A stretch of 64,000 nt of DNA, from contig NZ_LT799418.1 in NCBI RefSeq assembly GCF_900162725.1, positions 1,286,856-1,350,855 of the forward strand, in the 5' to 3' direction. This stretch comes from Parabacteroides sp. Marseille-P3160 (GTDB lineage Bacteria > Bacteroidota > Bacteroidia > Bacteroidales > Tannerellaceae). The notes beneath the pieces were generated by a model. The model was not told the origin of the DNA and ran no database searches. It saw nothing but the letters and a program-made list of their open reading frames with translations. Positions 28,094-36,661 of the stretch are shown here, piece by piece. The translations under genes were made by a program, and so were the position numbers. How positions within the stretch are numbered: the first letter of the stretch is position 1; every line of letters begins with the position of its first letter.

Positions 28094-28737
28094 AGAAAAT
28101 CATTGAATATTATACTCAAGCAAGGCCGGAAGTTGCGGTATATATACCGCAAAAGACTAAAACCATTTTGGATATCGGATGTGGCCAGGGAGTATTCTTG
28201 AAGTTTATCAAACAACAGATAGGAGCTGAGACGTGGGGCATTGAAGTACAAGGCGAGGTTGCCGAAAAAGCAAAAGAGTGTATAGATCATGTCTTGATTG
28301 GCAAGATTGAAGATCAAATTGATTCAATACCGGACAATTATTTTGATTGCATTACCTTTAATGACGTCTTGGAACATTTACTCGAACCGACGATGGTATT
28401 ACAATTAATAAAACCTAAATTATCAAAAGAGGGTGTTATTGTAACCTCTATACCTAATGTGAGATATATCCATAATCTATACGAATTACTTGTTCTCAAG
28501 GACTGGGAATATAAAGATTGGGGCATTTTAGATTCAACTCATTTCCGCTTTTTCACTCGCAAAAGCATGAAAAGAATGTTTGAAGATGCAGGATATACTT
28601 TATTATATCAAAAAGGTATAAACGAAACGGACTCTAAAAAATTCAAGATACTCAACTTTCTCACATTTGGGCTGTTAAATGATACGAAGTATCTTCAGTT
28701 TGTTAATATCGCTAAGATTGATAAAGAAAAAGAGTAG
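28090..28737 (+). CDS. Class I SAM-dependent methyltransferase
   Basis: A 215-aa methyltransferase with the SAM-binding motif I ILDIGCGQGVFLKFI (about 28-42), an acidic residue at the end of strand 2 (WGIEVQGE) and NYFDCITFNDVLEHL (about 86-100), as in the Methyltransf_11/23 groups. It probably O-methylates a sugar of the surface polysaccharide or a lipid-linked intermediate. It is encoded between a glycosyltransferase and the flippase, 50 bp before the latter. Confidence 0.85.
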   Translation: MKKIIEYYTQARPEVAVYIPQKTKTILDIGCGQGVFLKFIKQQIGAETWGIEVQGEVAEKAKECIDHVLIGKIEDQIDSIPDNYFDCITFNDVLEHLLEPTMVLQLIKPKLSKEGVIVTSIPNVRYIHNLYELLVLKDWEYKDWGILDSTHFRFFTRKSMKRMFEDAGYTLLYQKGINETDSKKFKILNFLTFGLLNDTKYLQFVNIAKIDKEKE

Positions 28738-28786
28738 TTTGCCGGAATAAAAACGGATATTTGCGTAATCTAAATAAAACTTTTTT

Positions 28787-30217
28787 GTGGGAACCAATCC
28801 TATATTAATAACTAAAAAAGATGTGTTTTGGAGCTATCTCGCTCAGGGGGTATCAATCGGTTCAGGCCTATTAGTTCTCCCTTTTATTCTTAGGCTGTCA
28901 AACGCAGAAATCGGATTGAATTATTTAATGATAACTATCTCTTCGTTAGTTATGCTGTTTGATTTTGGCTTTTCCCCGCAGTTTGGAAGGAATATTACCT
29001 ATGTTTTTAGCGGTGCCAAAACCTTAAAAAAGGAAGGAGTTGACTTCTCTGATGACGACAGGGAAGTGGATTACCGTTTACTGACGACATTAATCTATAC
29101 GGCAAAGTATGTATACAAAAGAATAGCGAGCATAGCCCTCTTCTTTCTTCTGACAATAGGTACCGTTTATATATGGGAAGTTACCGATCATTTTGTGACA
29201 GTCAAACATACTTTAGTCATTTGGGTATTATATTCTTTATCCGTGTTTTTTAATATTTATTTTTCATATTATAATTCGTTATTGATCGGTAAAGGATTTA
29301 TTAAGGAATCGCAAATCGCAACCATTACGTCAAAAACGCTTTATCTCTTATTAACCATCGGATTAATTTACGCCGGGTGGGGGCTTATCGGATTAGCTGT
29401 AGCCAACCTGATTTCTCCTTTTCTTGGCCGGTATATTTCCTATATCTATTTTTATACAAAAGATTTAAAGCATAAAATAGCAGGCATTAAAATTGAAAAG
29501 AGAGAAATAAAAGAACTCTTTTCAATCATATGGTATAACTCCAAACGAATAGGTTTGGTATCACTTGGCGGATTTGCTGTTGCGCGGGTAGGGTTATTTT
29601 TATCCGGTATCTATTTATCGATGGAAGAAGTCGCCTCCTATGGTTTAATGTTACAACTGATGGGAGTCATCTCAACCATATCCAACACATTTGTTTCCGT
29701 ACAAGGCCCCACATTTGCATCCTATCGTGTAAAAAAAGACATGTTGTCCTTGACCAAGAGATTTGCCTTCTCGATGGTTGTATTTTATTTCTTGTTTTTC
29801 TGCGGTTCTTTCTTTATGATATTTATAGTACCTAAATTACTTATATTCATACATTCAAATGCGATACTCCCAGCCCTGCCTATTCTTGTTTTATATTGCA
29901 TTATAAGTCTTTTGGAAAATAATCATGGAAATTTCGCCGGAATTATTTTATCTAATAATAGCGTGCCTTTTTTTAAAATCTCTCTTATTTCCGGGGGATT
30001 CGTACTGCTGATTCAATTTCTATCATTAACATTTACCTCTTTGGGCCTCTTAGGACTTGTCCTCGGTCCGGGACTTGTCCAACTGGCTTATAATAATTGG
30101 AAATGGCCGATGGATGTGCTAAAAGAATTCGGAATTAGTTATTTAACCTTTCTTAAATTAGGTGCAAAGGAAAGTATCCGGCTTATGAAACAAGTTCTTA
30201 CGAAAACGATACAATGA
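28787..30217 (+). CDS. Wzx-type polysaccharide flippase, GTG start
   Basis: A 476-aa integral membrane protein with about 12 hydrophobic helices and no signal peptide, of the oligosaccharide-flippase (MOP) type. It would move lipid-linked repeat units across the inner membrane for Wzy polymerisation. No in-frame ATG occurs before the first helix, so the GTG at 28787 is the likely start. Just past its stop, an overlapping frame (30216-30371) continues with about 51 codons including a hydrophobic helix. A one-base change in the AAAA run at 30203-30206 would join it to this protein, so the annotated end may be a frameshifted one. Confidence 0.88.
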   Translation: MGTNPILITKKDVFWSYLAQGVSIGSGLLVLPFILRLSNAEIGLNYLMITISSLVMLFDFGFSPQFGRNITYVFSGAKTLKKEGVDFSDDDREVDYRLLTTLIYTAKYVYKRIASIALFFLLTIGTVYIWEVTDHFVTVKHTLVIWVLYSLSVFFNIYFSYYNSLLIGKGFIKESQIATITSKTLYLLLTIGLIYAGWGLIGLAVANLISPFLGRYISYIYFYTKDLKHKIAGIKIEKREIKELFSIIWYNSKRIGLVSLGGFAVARVGLFLSGIYLSMEEVASYGLMLQLMGVISTISNTFVSVQGPTFASYRVKKDMLSLTKRFAFSMVVFYFLFFCGSFFMIFIVPKLLIFIHSNAILPALPILVLYCIISLLENNHGNFAGIILSNNSVPFFKISLISGGFVLLIQFLSLTFTSLGLLGLVLGPGLVQLAYNNWKWPMDVLKEFGISYLTFLKLGAKESIRLMKQVLTKTIQ

Positions 30218-30371
30218 GAAATACTATTCCGATTATGCATTTATTACTACCTTAGCAGCGATAGTGATTTCCGGCTTATACTTTATGGTTGGCCAAATTC
30301 TATTTATTAAAAATGAAATTATGATTGAGGGAATGGCGTTTTTGCTAAAAAATAAGCTTTCTAAAAAATAA
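30216..30371 (+). pseudogene. Possible frameshifted C-terminal tail of the flippase
   Basis: In the frame +1 to the flippase stop, 51 codons remain open to the TAA at 30369-30371, encoding one membrane-helix-like stretch (AFITTLAAIVISGLYF) and a lysine-rich end (KNKLSKK). It has no start with a good RBS. Removing one A from the run at 30203-30206 would extend the flippase into it. It could equally be noncoding. Confidence 0.35.
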
Positions 30372-30378
30372 ATAAGAA

Positions 30379-31290
30379 ATGGATTATAAAATAGATACAT
30401 CTATTATAATCGTAAATTATAATACGAGCAGGTATGCAATTGATGCGATCGATTCTATATTCGAAAAGACAACAGGTCTTTCTTATGAGGTTATTGTTGT
30501 GGACAATAACTCTTCAGAAAGTGACTTGAATGCTATAAAAGAAAGATATAAAAATAGGATCAACCTTATCCCTCTGACCGAGAATATCGGATTCGGAAGA
30601 GCAAATAACGAAGCCCTTAAGGTAGCGGAAGGAAGGAATATCCTGTTTCTAAATCCTGATACCAAACTTATTAACGATGCTATCAAGATTTTAAGTGATT
30701 TCTTGGATAAGCATGACAAGGTTGGTGCATGCGGAGGTAATCTTTTTGGTGAGGAAGGGAAGCCCAATATGTCTTATGAAAGATATTTCCCTTCAATCTT
30801 TGCTGAAATCAATATATTTTTGTCTAACATTCCCCGTAAAATCTTATTCGGTCGTAATGCCCTTTTTAACCATAGTAAAAAGGTGAAACCGGTTGCTTTT
30901 ATAAGCGGGGCGGATTTAATGACCAAGCGGTCTGTTATAGAAGAAATAGGTGGCTTTAATCCCTTGTTCTTTATGTATTATGAGGAAACCGAATTGTGTT
31001 TCAGGATTAATAAAGCCAAATATAAAATAATGTCTGTTCCCGAAGCTGAAATACAGCATTTAGACAGTTGTTCATTCGAGAATAGAATGAGCCGTAAAAA
31101 GTACGAGTTATTCTACCGGAGTAAACATGTTTTCTTTGATCTATGTTATTCCAAACAATACAAGATGATTTGCTTTTTCTTGCAGAATATTTTTTTAGAT
31201 ATAAGGATCTTCCTTGCTTTTGTCTTAAAGAGCAAAGGATATTCTTATTGGAAATTTCAGAAAGAGATCACTAAATCTTATAATAATTAG
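30379..31290 (+). CDS. Family-2-type glycosyltransferase, rhamnosyltransferase-like
   Basis: A 303-aa GT-A enzyme. It has the N-terminal SIIIVNYNTSRYAIDAI, EVIVVDNNSSESD, NIGFGRANNEAL and the acidic ILFLNPDTKL (about 91-100), then MYYEETELCFR (about 198-208), the ED/EE catalytic-base region seen in rhamnosyl- and related transferases. The C-terminus is hydrophobic. The donor sugar is inferred only by family resemblance. It is part of the plus-strand polysaccharide operon. Confidence 0.88.
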   Translation: MDYKIDTSIIIVNYNTSRYAIDAIDSIFEKTTGLSYEVIVVDNNSSESDLNAIKERYKNRINLIPLTENIGFGRANNEALKVAEGRNILFLNPDTKLINDAIKILSDFLDKHDKVGACGGNLFGEEGKPNMSYERYFPSIFAEINIFLSNIPRKILFGRNALFNHSKKVKPVAFISGADLMTKRSVIEEIGGFNPLFFMYYEETELCFRINKAKYKIMSVPEAEIQHLDSCSFENRMSRKKYELFYRSKHVFFDLCYSKQYKMICFFLQNIFLDIRIFLAFVLKSKGYSYWKFQKEITKSYNN

Positions 31291-31407
31291 TGTTGATTTT
31301 AATTGCCGGATTGGTGATTAAGGTGGATTTGTTTGCAATAAAGAAGTCTTCATCAACGTTACAAAAGATAAGGAAGTAAGATTAAATCCAAAGAGATAAA
31401 ATATAGA

Positions 31408-31524
31408 ATGAAGGTTTTAATTGATATATATTGTTTTGATTTTGAGCTTTCTGGGGATTTAAATTCCTCTTTGGAAGGATTATATGCCGAATCGGCGAAA
31501 ATAGTAACCCAATATAGAAGATGA
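31408..31524 (+). CDS. 38-codon small ORF overlapping the next glycosyltransferase start
   Basis: ATG at 31408 follows a weak purine stretch. The frame runs 38 codons and its TGA (31522-31524) overlaps the ATG at 31521 as ATGA. The peptide starts MKVLIDIY and ends KIVTQYRR, acidic in the middle; I recognise no family. It could be a remnant of a decayed gene or a coupling leader. The rest of 31291-31407 shows nothing. Confidence 0.35.
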   Translation: MKVLIDIYCFDFELSGDLNSSLEGLYAESAKIVTQYRR

Positions 31525-32867
31525 ACATTCTGCATTATACATTGGGGTTACCGCCTTACAGAAAAGGAGGCCTTACAAAATATGCGACCGATTTAATGAT
31601 GGAACAAACGAAACAACATAATGTCCTTCTTTTGTATCCGGTTTCTTCATCTATGAAACCCGGTATTTATTTTGAAAAGGCTACGTCTGATATAAAAGTT
31701 TATAAGTTAAGGTCATACATTCCAATTCCCTTGCTTGATGGGATCAAAACTCCCTCGGATTTTATGGAAAAAACGGGCAAGTCATTTCGGGAAGCCGTAT
31801 TATCGTTTTTAAAACGGGAGAAAGTGGATATTCTTCATCTTCATACTTTGATGGGTCTACCATTCTCTTTTGTAGAAGAGATGAAAAAACAAGGAGTGAA
31901 AATCATTTATACGACCCATGATTATTTTGGATTATGTCCTAAGGTCAATTTTATAAATGAACGGGGCGTCAATTGTGAAAACGATAGTTTATGCAGTCCC
32001 TGTAATTTCAACGCTCCTTCTACTTTTTATTTAAGGCAGATACGAAATTCTTCCTATCTGCTTAGGTTCAAAGATCTTCTGAAAAAAATAAGGTCATACA
32101 TTCCTGTTTCTTCAAAAGAGAAAAGAACCGGTTTCTCCAATGAAGATGAAAAAAAATATGCTGCCCTTAGGAGATATTATATCCAAATATTGTCATTGGT
32201 TGACTGCTTTCATTTTAATAGTTCGGTGTCAAAAAAAGTTTACTTGAAATACATATCTCCGGCGAAGTGTGAAGTGATCAACATCCTGCATGCGGATATA
32301 AGGGATAACAGAAAGAAAAAACAGATAAATAAAGAGAACGTCCGCATTGGATATATCGGAAGCAGCGCCCCTTTTAAAGGGTTGCCCTTGTTGTTGGATG
32401 TTCTAAAGAAAATCAAAGAAAACAAGATAAATAATTGGACGTTATGCATCATTGGTGATTTTTGCCCTATTGATAAGGAAATAGCAGGCCATGTCGACTT
32501 CAGGAAATCCTACAACTATGAGAATATGGAGTCTATTTTCAGTCAGTTCGATATAATAATTATGCCGAGTTTGTGTAATGAAACGCTGGGTTTTGTTGCC
32601 CTGGAGGCTATTTCTTTTGGCGTTCCGGTTCTTTTGTCGGATAGTTGCGGAGTCAAGGATATTATTGGAGGCATAACTCCGGATTTAATCATTAAAATGA
32701 ATAAGGAAACTCTTTTTTCTTCTCTTGATTCATTATTGAAAGACCCGCAATCGATTGAATCTTATAACACTCGAATTTTAAATTCGGATTTTAGTTTCGA
32801 CTTCCTCCATCATGTAGGCCGTATAAATCAATTATATGAAAAACTGCTGGATGAGAGTTTCTCGTAA
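31521..32867 (+). CDS. Family-4-type glycosyltransferase
   Basis: A 448-aa GT-B enzyme. The N-terminal acceptor domain starts MNILHYTLGLPPYRKGGLTK and contains the glycine-rich loop. An insert with Cys residues (CPKVNFINERGVNCENDSLC, SPCNF; about 135-160) is of the kind seen in some capsule GT4 proteins. The C-terminal domain shows RIGYIGSSAPFKGLPLLLDVL and the E-x7-E motif in MPSLCNETLGFVALEAISFG. It probably adds one sugar of the repeat unit. The gene overlaps the preceding small ORF by 4 bp. Confidence 0.88.
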   Translation: MNILHYTLGLPPYRKGGLTKYATDLMMEQTKQHNVLLLYPVSSSMKPGIYFEKATSDIKVYKLRSYIPIPLLDGIKTPSDFMEKTGKSFREAVLSFLKREKVDILHLHTLMGLPFSFVEEMKKQGVKIIYTTHDYFGLCPKVNFINERGVNCENDSLCSPCNFNAPSTFYLRQIRNSSYLLRFKDLLKKIRSYIPVSSKEKRTGFSNEDEKKYAALRRYYIQILSLVDCFHFNSSVSKKVYLKYISPAKCEVINILHADIRDNRKKKQINKENVRIGYIGSSAPFKGLPLLLDVLKKIKENKINNWTLCIIGDFCPIDKEIAGHVDFRKSYNYENMESIFSQFDIIIMPSLCNETLGFVALEAISFGVPVLLSDSCGVKDIIGGITPDLIIKMNKETLFSSLDSLLKDPQSIESYNTRILNSDFSFDFLHHVGRINQLYEKLLDESFS

Positions 32868-32878
32868 ATATAGATGAA

Positions 32879-33952
32879 ATGAAGATAGCAATTGTCGGTA
32901 TCCAGGGTATTCCAAATAATTACGGCGGGTTTGAGACGCTCACGGAATACCTGGTAAAATATTTATCGCGTGATTTTGAGATCACCGTTTATTGTTCATC
33001 AAAAGATATTAAAACGAAACAAACGACCTGGAATGGCGCTAAACTGGAATATATACCCATAAGTTCCCATGGAGCGCAGGGAATTATTTACGATAGCATT
33101 GCCTTATGTAGAGCCTGTTTTTCCAATGATAAAATTTTGTTCCTTGGCTTTGGGGGTGGTTTTGTCATACCTCTGTTAAAGAAATTCAAGCCGAAGATCA
33201 TTCTTAATTTCGGAGGTTTGGATTGGAAGCGTGACAAGTGGTCTGCATCGGCACAGCGGATGATAAAAATAGCGGAACGTAACCTGGTAAAAAACAGTTC
33301 GGTTGTCATCGCGGATAATATTGGCATACAACAATATATAAAGCAAGAATATCAGATAGACGCCCCCTTGATCGCCTATGGGGGGGACCAGGCAAAACAT
33401 TTGCCGGTAACGGATGGAATGAAAGAACGTTATCCTTTTTTAAATAGCCGGTATGCTTTTTCTGTTGCCCGGATACAGCCGGACAATAATATCGAAATGA
33501 TGCTGGAGGCCTTTAGCCGGTTTCCCGGCTTTCCATTTGTTATTGTGGGCAATTGGAATGTATCTGCATTTGGGCGGAGCCTTAGAAATAAATATGCAGG
33601 ACAGAAAAACTTATTTTTGCTGGATGCTATTTACGACAGGGAGATTTTAGATGTATTGAGAAGCAACTGTGCTGTCTATTTGCACGGACATTCGGCCGGA
33701 GGAACAAATCCTTCTTTATGCGAGGCTATGTACCTGGGATTGCCTGTCATCGCATACGCTTCCGGTTACAATGAATATACAACACAAAATGATGCTATTT
33801 ATTTTAAAGATAAAGATACATTAGCGGCAATAATTGATCAAATTGATAGTTTTAATCTAAAGATGATCGGGGAAAAGCTCGAAAAAACAGCCCGAGAATA
33901 CTATCGTTGGTCGGAAATCGCATTGAAATACAAAAGAATTATACTAAAATAA
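32879..33952 (+). CDS. DUF1972-containing GT4 glycosyltransferase, rhamnosyltransferase-like
   Basis: A 357-aa GT-B enzyme. The N-terminal KIAIVGIQGIPNNYGGFETL is the DUF1972 signature found in beta-1,4-rhamnosyltransferases of the Cps2T/WchF type and relatives. The C-terminal domain contains YAFSVARIQPDNNIEMMLEA and HSAGGTNPSLCEAMYLGLPV, the donor-binding acidic motif. Rhamnose specificity is a family-level guess; no dTDP-rhamnose synthesis genes lie in the window. It is spaced 11 bp after the preceding glycosyltransferase and 7 bp before the oxidoreductase gene. Confidence 0.88.
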   Translation: MKIAIVGIQGIPNNYGGFETLTEYLVKYLSRDFEITVYCSSKDIKTKQTTWNGAKLEYIPISSHGAQGIIYDSIALCRACFSNDKILFLGFGGGFVIPLLKKFKPKIILNFGGLDWKRDKWSASAQRMIKIAERNLVKNSSVVIADNIGIQQYIKQEYQIDAPLIAYGGDQAKHLPVTDGMKERYPFLNSRYAFSVARIQPDNNIEMMLEAFSRFPGFPFVIVGNWNVSAFGRSLRNKYAGQKNLFLLDAIYDREILDVLRSNCAVYLHGHSAGGTNPSLCEAMYLGLPVIAYASGYNEYTTQNDAIYFKDKDTLAAIIDQIDSFNLKMIGEKLEKTAREYYRWSEIALKYKRIILK

Positions 33953-33959
33953 GAAAGAC

Positions 33960-34976
33960 ATGCTTAAAGCTGCAGTAATAGGATTAGGTAAAATGGGGCT
34001 CTCCCATGCCGTTATTGTAAATGCACATCCTGATGTGGAGATGGTTGCCGTATGTGACGCATCGACACTCATCTTGGATGCGTTCAGGAAATATACGCAA
34101 GTGAAAACCTACACTGATTATGTGAAGCTGTTGAACGAAGAAACATTGGACTTTGTGGTTGTCGCTCTTCCTACAAAATTTCATTATCCGGTAGCCAGGA
34201 TGGCTTTGGAAAAAGGGATCCATGTATTTTGTGAAAAGCCGTTTGTCCTTCATACGGAAGAAGGGGAGGAGTTGGTTCGTTTGGCAAATGAAAAAGGGTT
34301 GGTTAACCAAATCGGATACCATAATCATTTTATCGGCACATTCAGGGAATTAAAGCGGTTATTACAGTTAAATATTTTAGGCAAATTATTCCATTTTTCA
34401 GGGGAAGCTTACGGCCCGGTAGTCGTGAAATCGAAAGGAGGAACCTGGAGGTCCAAACCGGAAGAGGGCGGTGGCTGCTTATATGATTATGCCTCGCATG
34501 TTTTAAATCTGATACAGGAAGTTATCGGCAGACCTACGAATGTCAAAGGAACATTATTGAAAAAAATGTATTCGGCAGATGTGGAAGATGCCGTTTATAG
34601 CCTGTTGGAACTGAAGAATGGGCTGACAGGTACGCTTTTGGTAAATTGGAGTGATGAAACTTACCGTAAAATGTCGACCTCATTGACCATTCAGGGAGAG
34701 AAAGGAAAAATTATCTGCGATGCTACCGAATTGAAGGTTTTTCTTAAAGAGGCGGATGCAGTGCTTGGATATGATAAAGGATGGACAATTAAGTATATTA
34801 CGGATTTTGCCGTCCCTGTCAATTTCTATCTCCGGGGTGAAGAATATTCTGCCCAGATAGATTATTTTGTTCATTGCATTAAAGAACATGTTCTTACGGA
34901 AACTAATACTTTCGAACAGGGTTTGTATACCGACAAAGTAGTAAATATGATTATTCAAAACAATAAACAGTATTGA
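33960..34976 (+). CDS. Gfo/Idh/MocA-family NAD(P)-dependent oxidoreductase
   Basis: A 338-aa protein with the N-terminal Rossmann start LKAAVIGLGKMGLSHA, the ALPTKFHYPVARMALEKG helix and the catalytic-type EKPFVLHTEEG (about residues 94-104), followed by the alpha/beta dimer domain. It probably oxidises or epimerises a sugar nucleotide, or acts on a glycan-linked sugar, for polysaccharide synthesis. Only 1 bp separates it from the next gene, so the two products likely act together. Confidence 0.9.
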   Translation: MLKAAVIGLGKMGLSHAVIVNAHPDVEMVAVCDASTLILDAFRKYTQVKTYTDYVKLLNEETLDFVVVALPTKFHYPVARMALEKGIHVFCEKPFVLHTEEGEELVRLANEKGLVNQIGYHNHFIGTFRELKRLLQLNILGKLFHFSGEAYGPVVVKSKGGTWRSKPEEGGGCLYDYASHVLNLIQEVIGRPTNVKGTLLKKMYSADVEDAVYSLLELKNGLTGTLLVNWSDETYRKMSTSLTIQGEKGKIICDATELKVFLKEADAVLGYDKGWTIKYITDFAVPVNFYLRGEEYSAQIDYFVHCIKEHVLTETNTFEQGLYTDKVVNMIIQNNKQY

Positions 34977-34977
34977 G

Positions 34978-35844
34978 ATGAAAATGGAAAGAGTATTATT
35001 CGGGGATAATCAATTTTTTGCGGTTAACCATTTATCCGATGAGAAATCAAGGCAACAAGCGATCCGCTTTAAAGACGATAGATCCATTATCAATGTTTTG
35101 GATAATGCCATAGAGATGGGCATTCATACGTTCATGTGTACGACCCATGACCGGATCGCCAATATTTGCGACCATATCAGGAAGTATCCGGAGCATTATG
35201 CGGATTTCAAGATCTATCCTTGCATGCCTTATGCCCATAAATATGCTAATGCCGTTACCGAGCTCGGTATTATGGGGACTATCCAACAATATGTTCCGGG
35301 GAATATCTTCAGTACCTTTGCCAAAGGCGGACTGGCCTTTTTCAGTAAAGATTACGGAAAACTGATGGAAATACTGGTGGATGCAGAGATGAAAATGTTC
35401 AAAGGGATCAACACCCCTGTCATATTCATTCAGAATGTGATTACAGATATGATCTTAGGATTGAAAATGTATGATTTCCTGTTGGAATATGATCGATACA
35501 TCCGGAAAAAGTACAACGCCGAACCTGGATATATTACAATGAATATGCCGGCTTTGTTAGATGCGCTAAATGCGGTAGGGATAAAAAATCCCATCATTTG
35601 TTCTTCCATCAATAAGATCGGATTCAGAATGTCGGGAGGAAAAGAACTTTATGAAAAATACCTTGAGGAAAAAGAATTCCGTCCGATAGCGATGCAAGTC
35701 CTTGCCTCGGGGGCTTTACGTCCTAAAGAAGCTATTGAATACCTGGGACAATTCCCTCGTATTGAGTCGGTACTGTTCGGAGCTTCTTCTAAAGAACATA
35801 TTAAAGAAACAAAAGAATTAATAGATTCTATGTTTTCGAGATAA
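34978..35844 (+). CDS. Uncharacterised TIM-barrel-like protein paired with the oxidoreductase
   Basis: A 288-aa soluble protein. Alternating strand/helix pattern and segments such as RVLFGDNQFFAVNHL at the start, MGIHTFMCTTHDRIANI, FKIYPCMPYAHKYANAV, and the C-terminal IAMQVLASGALRPKEAIEYL with VLFGASSKEHIKET resemble the aldo-keto-reductase-like TIM-barrel pattern, especially the last strand and cofactor-binding loop. The usual AKR catalytic Tyr/Lys/His set is not evident. I do not know its reaction. It overlaps no gene but starts 1 bp after the Gfo/Idh gene, implying a two-step sugar modification. Confidence 0.6.
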   Translation: MKMERVLFGDNQFFAVNHLSDEKSRQQAIRFKDDRSIINVLDNAIEMGIHTFMCTTHDRIANICDHIRKYPEHYADFKIYPCMPYAHKYANAVTELGIMGTIQQYVPGNIFSTFAKGGLAFFSKDYGKLMEILVDAEMKMFKGINTPVIFIQNVITDMILGLKMYDFLLEYDRYIRKKYNAEPGYITMNMPALLDALNAVGIKNPIICSSINKIGFRMSGGKELYEKYLEEKEFRPIAMQVLASGALRPKEAIEYLGQFPRIESVLFGASSKEHIKETKELIDSMFSR

Positions 35845-35902
35845 TAGTTGATTGTTTCGGGCTAAAGTGAGCGACTGTTCCTCGGTTAAAGTGTAGAATC
35901 CG

Positions 35903-36661
35903 TTAAAATCGTAGAAGAAATATTTTCGTTTTTAATAAAAAAAGAAAGTAATGAATGTACTTATTCCAGCGAAGGTAGAGGCGGGTAAGAAAATTTCTGT
36001 TTATATGTAGATTGAGAATGGCACATGCTTCGTCTATTGCTTTTATACTCATGCTCATTCCTCCTGCTCCCATATTTGCCACTATTTCATTTAGGTAAGC
36101 CGTCTTTAAACGTTCTTTTTTTCTTAACAATAGCTCATAGTCGCCACATATTTTGTATTTTAAGTCAAAAGTTCCGATTTCCTGGAATAATTTTCTACTA
36201 TGCAAAGAGGCGACATGGGCAATCTTCATTTCTTTTGAAAACAAGGGCCAGCTCCAGGTTTCTCCGATTACTTTGATTTTTTTTCCTGAAGAATCCATAT
36301 AGTTCACCCGGGCGGAGATATATTCTATTGAAGGATCTTTTAAAGTGGATAAGAACTTCGTATATTTTTGTATGGCGTCAGGACATAATGTATCGTCCGC
36401 CCCTAAAAATAGGATCCATTCCCCTTGGGAAGCTTTGATTCCTTTATTCCATGCATCATAAATTCCCCGATCTTTTTCATGGATATAGTAATTGATAAGA
36501 TCTTTATTTGACTCAATTATTTCCATGGTAGAATCGGTAGATCCGCCATCGATGACCAATAATTCAACATTTTCATCTTTTTGCGGGCGTATGCTGTCTA
36601 TACATTTTTGCAAAGTGGCAGAAGCATTATAGGTCGCTATGATAATACTAAATTTTTTCAT
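35903..36661 (-). CDS. Family-2-type glycosyltransferase
   Basis: A 252-aa GT-A enzyme: KFSIIIATYNASATLQKCIDSI at the N-terminus, ELLVIDGGSTDSTMEII, HEKDRGIYDAWNKGI, and the DxD-type FLGADDTLCPDAI (about residues 91-103). This short GT2 type (WcaA-like) is typical at the end of capsule operons. Its start overlaps the Wzy gene stop by 14 bp, so it is coupled to it. It is the last gene of the minus-strand wza-wzz-wzy operon and converges with the plus-strand cluster. Confidence 0.9.
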   Translation of the reverse strand: MKKFSIIIATYNASATLQKCIDSIRPQKDENVELLVIDGGSTDSTMEIIESNKDLINYYIHEKDRGIYDAWNKGIKASQGEWILFLGADDTLCPDAIQKYTKFLSTLKDPSIEYISARVNYMDSSGKKIKVIGETWSWPLFSKEMKIAHVASLHSRKLFQEIGTFDLKYKICGDYELLLRKKERLKTAYLNEIVANMGAGGMSMSIKAIDEACAILNLHINRNFLTRLYLRWNKYIHYFLFLLKTKIFLLRF

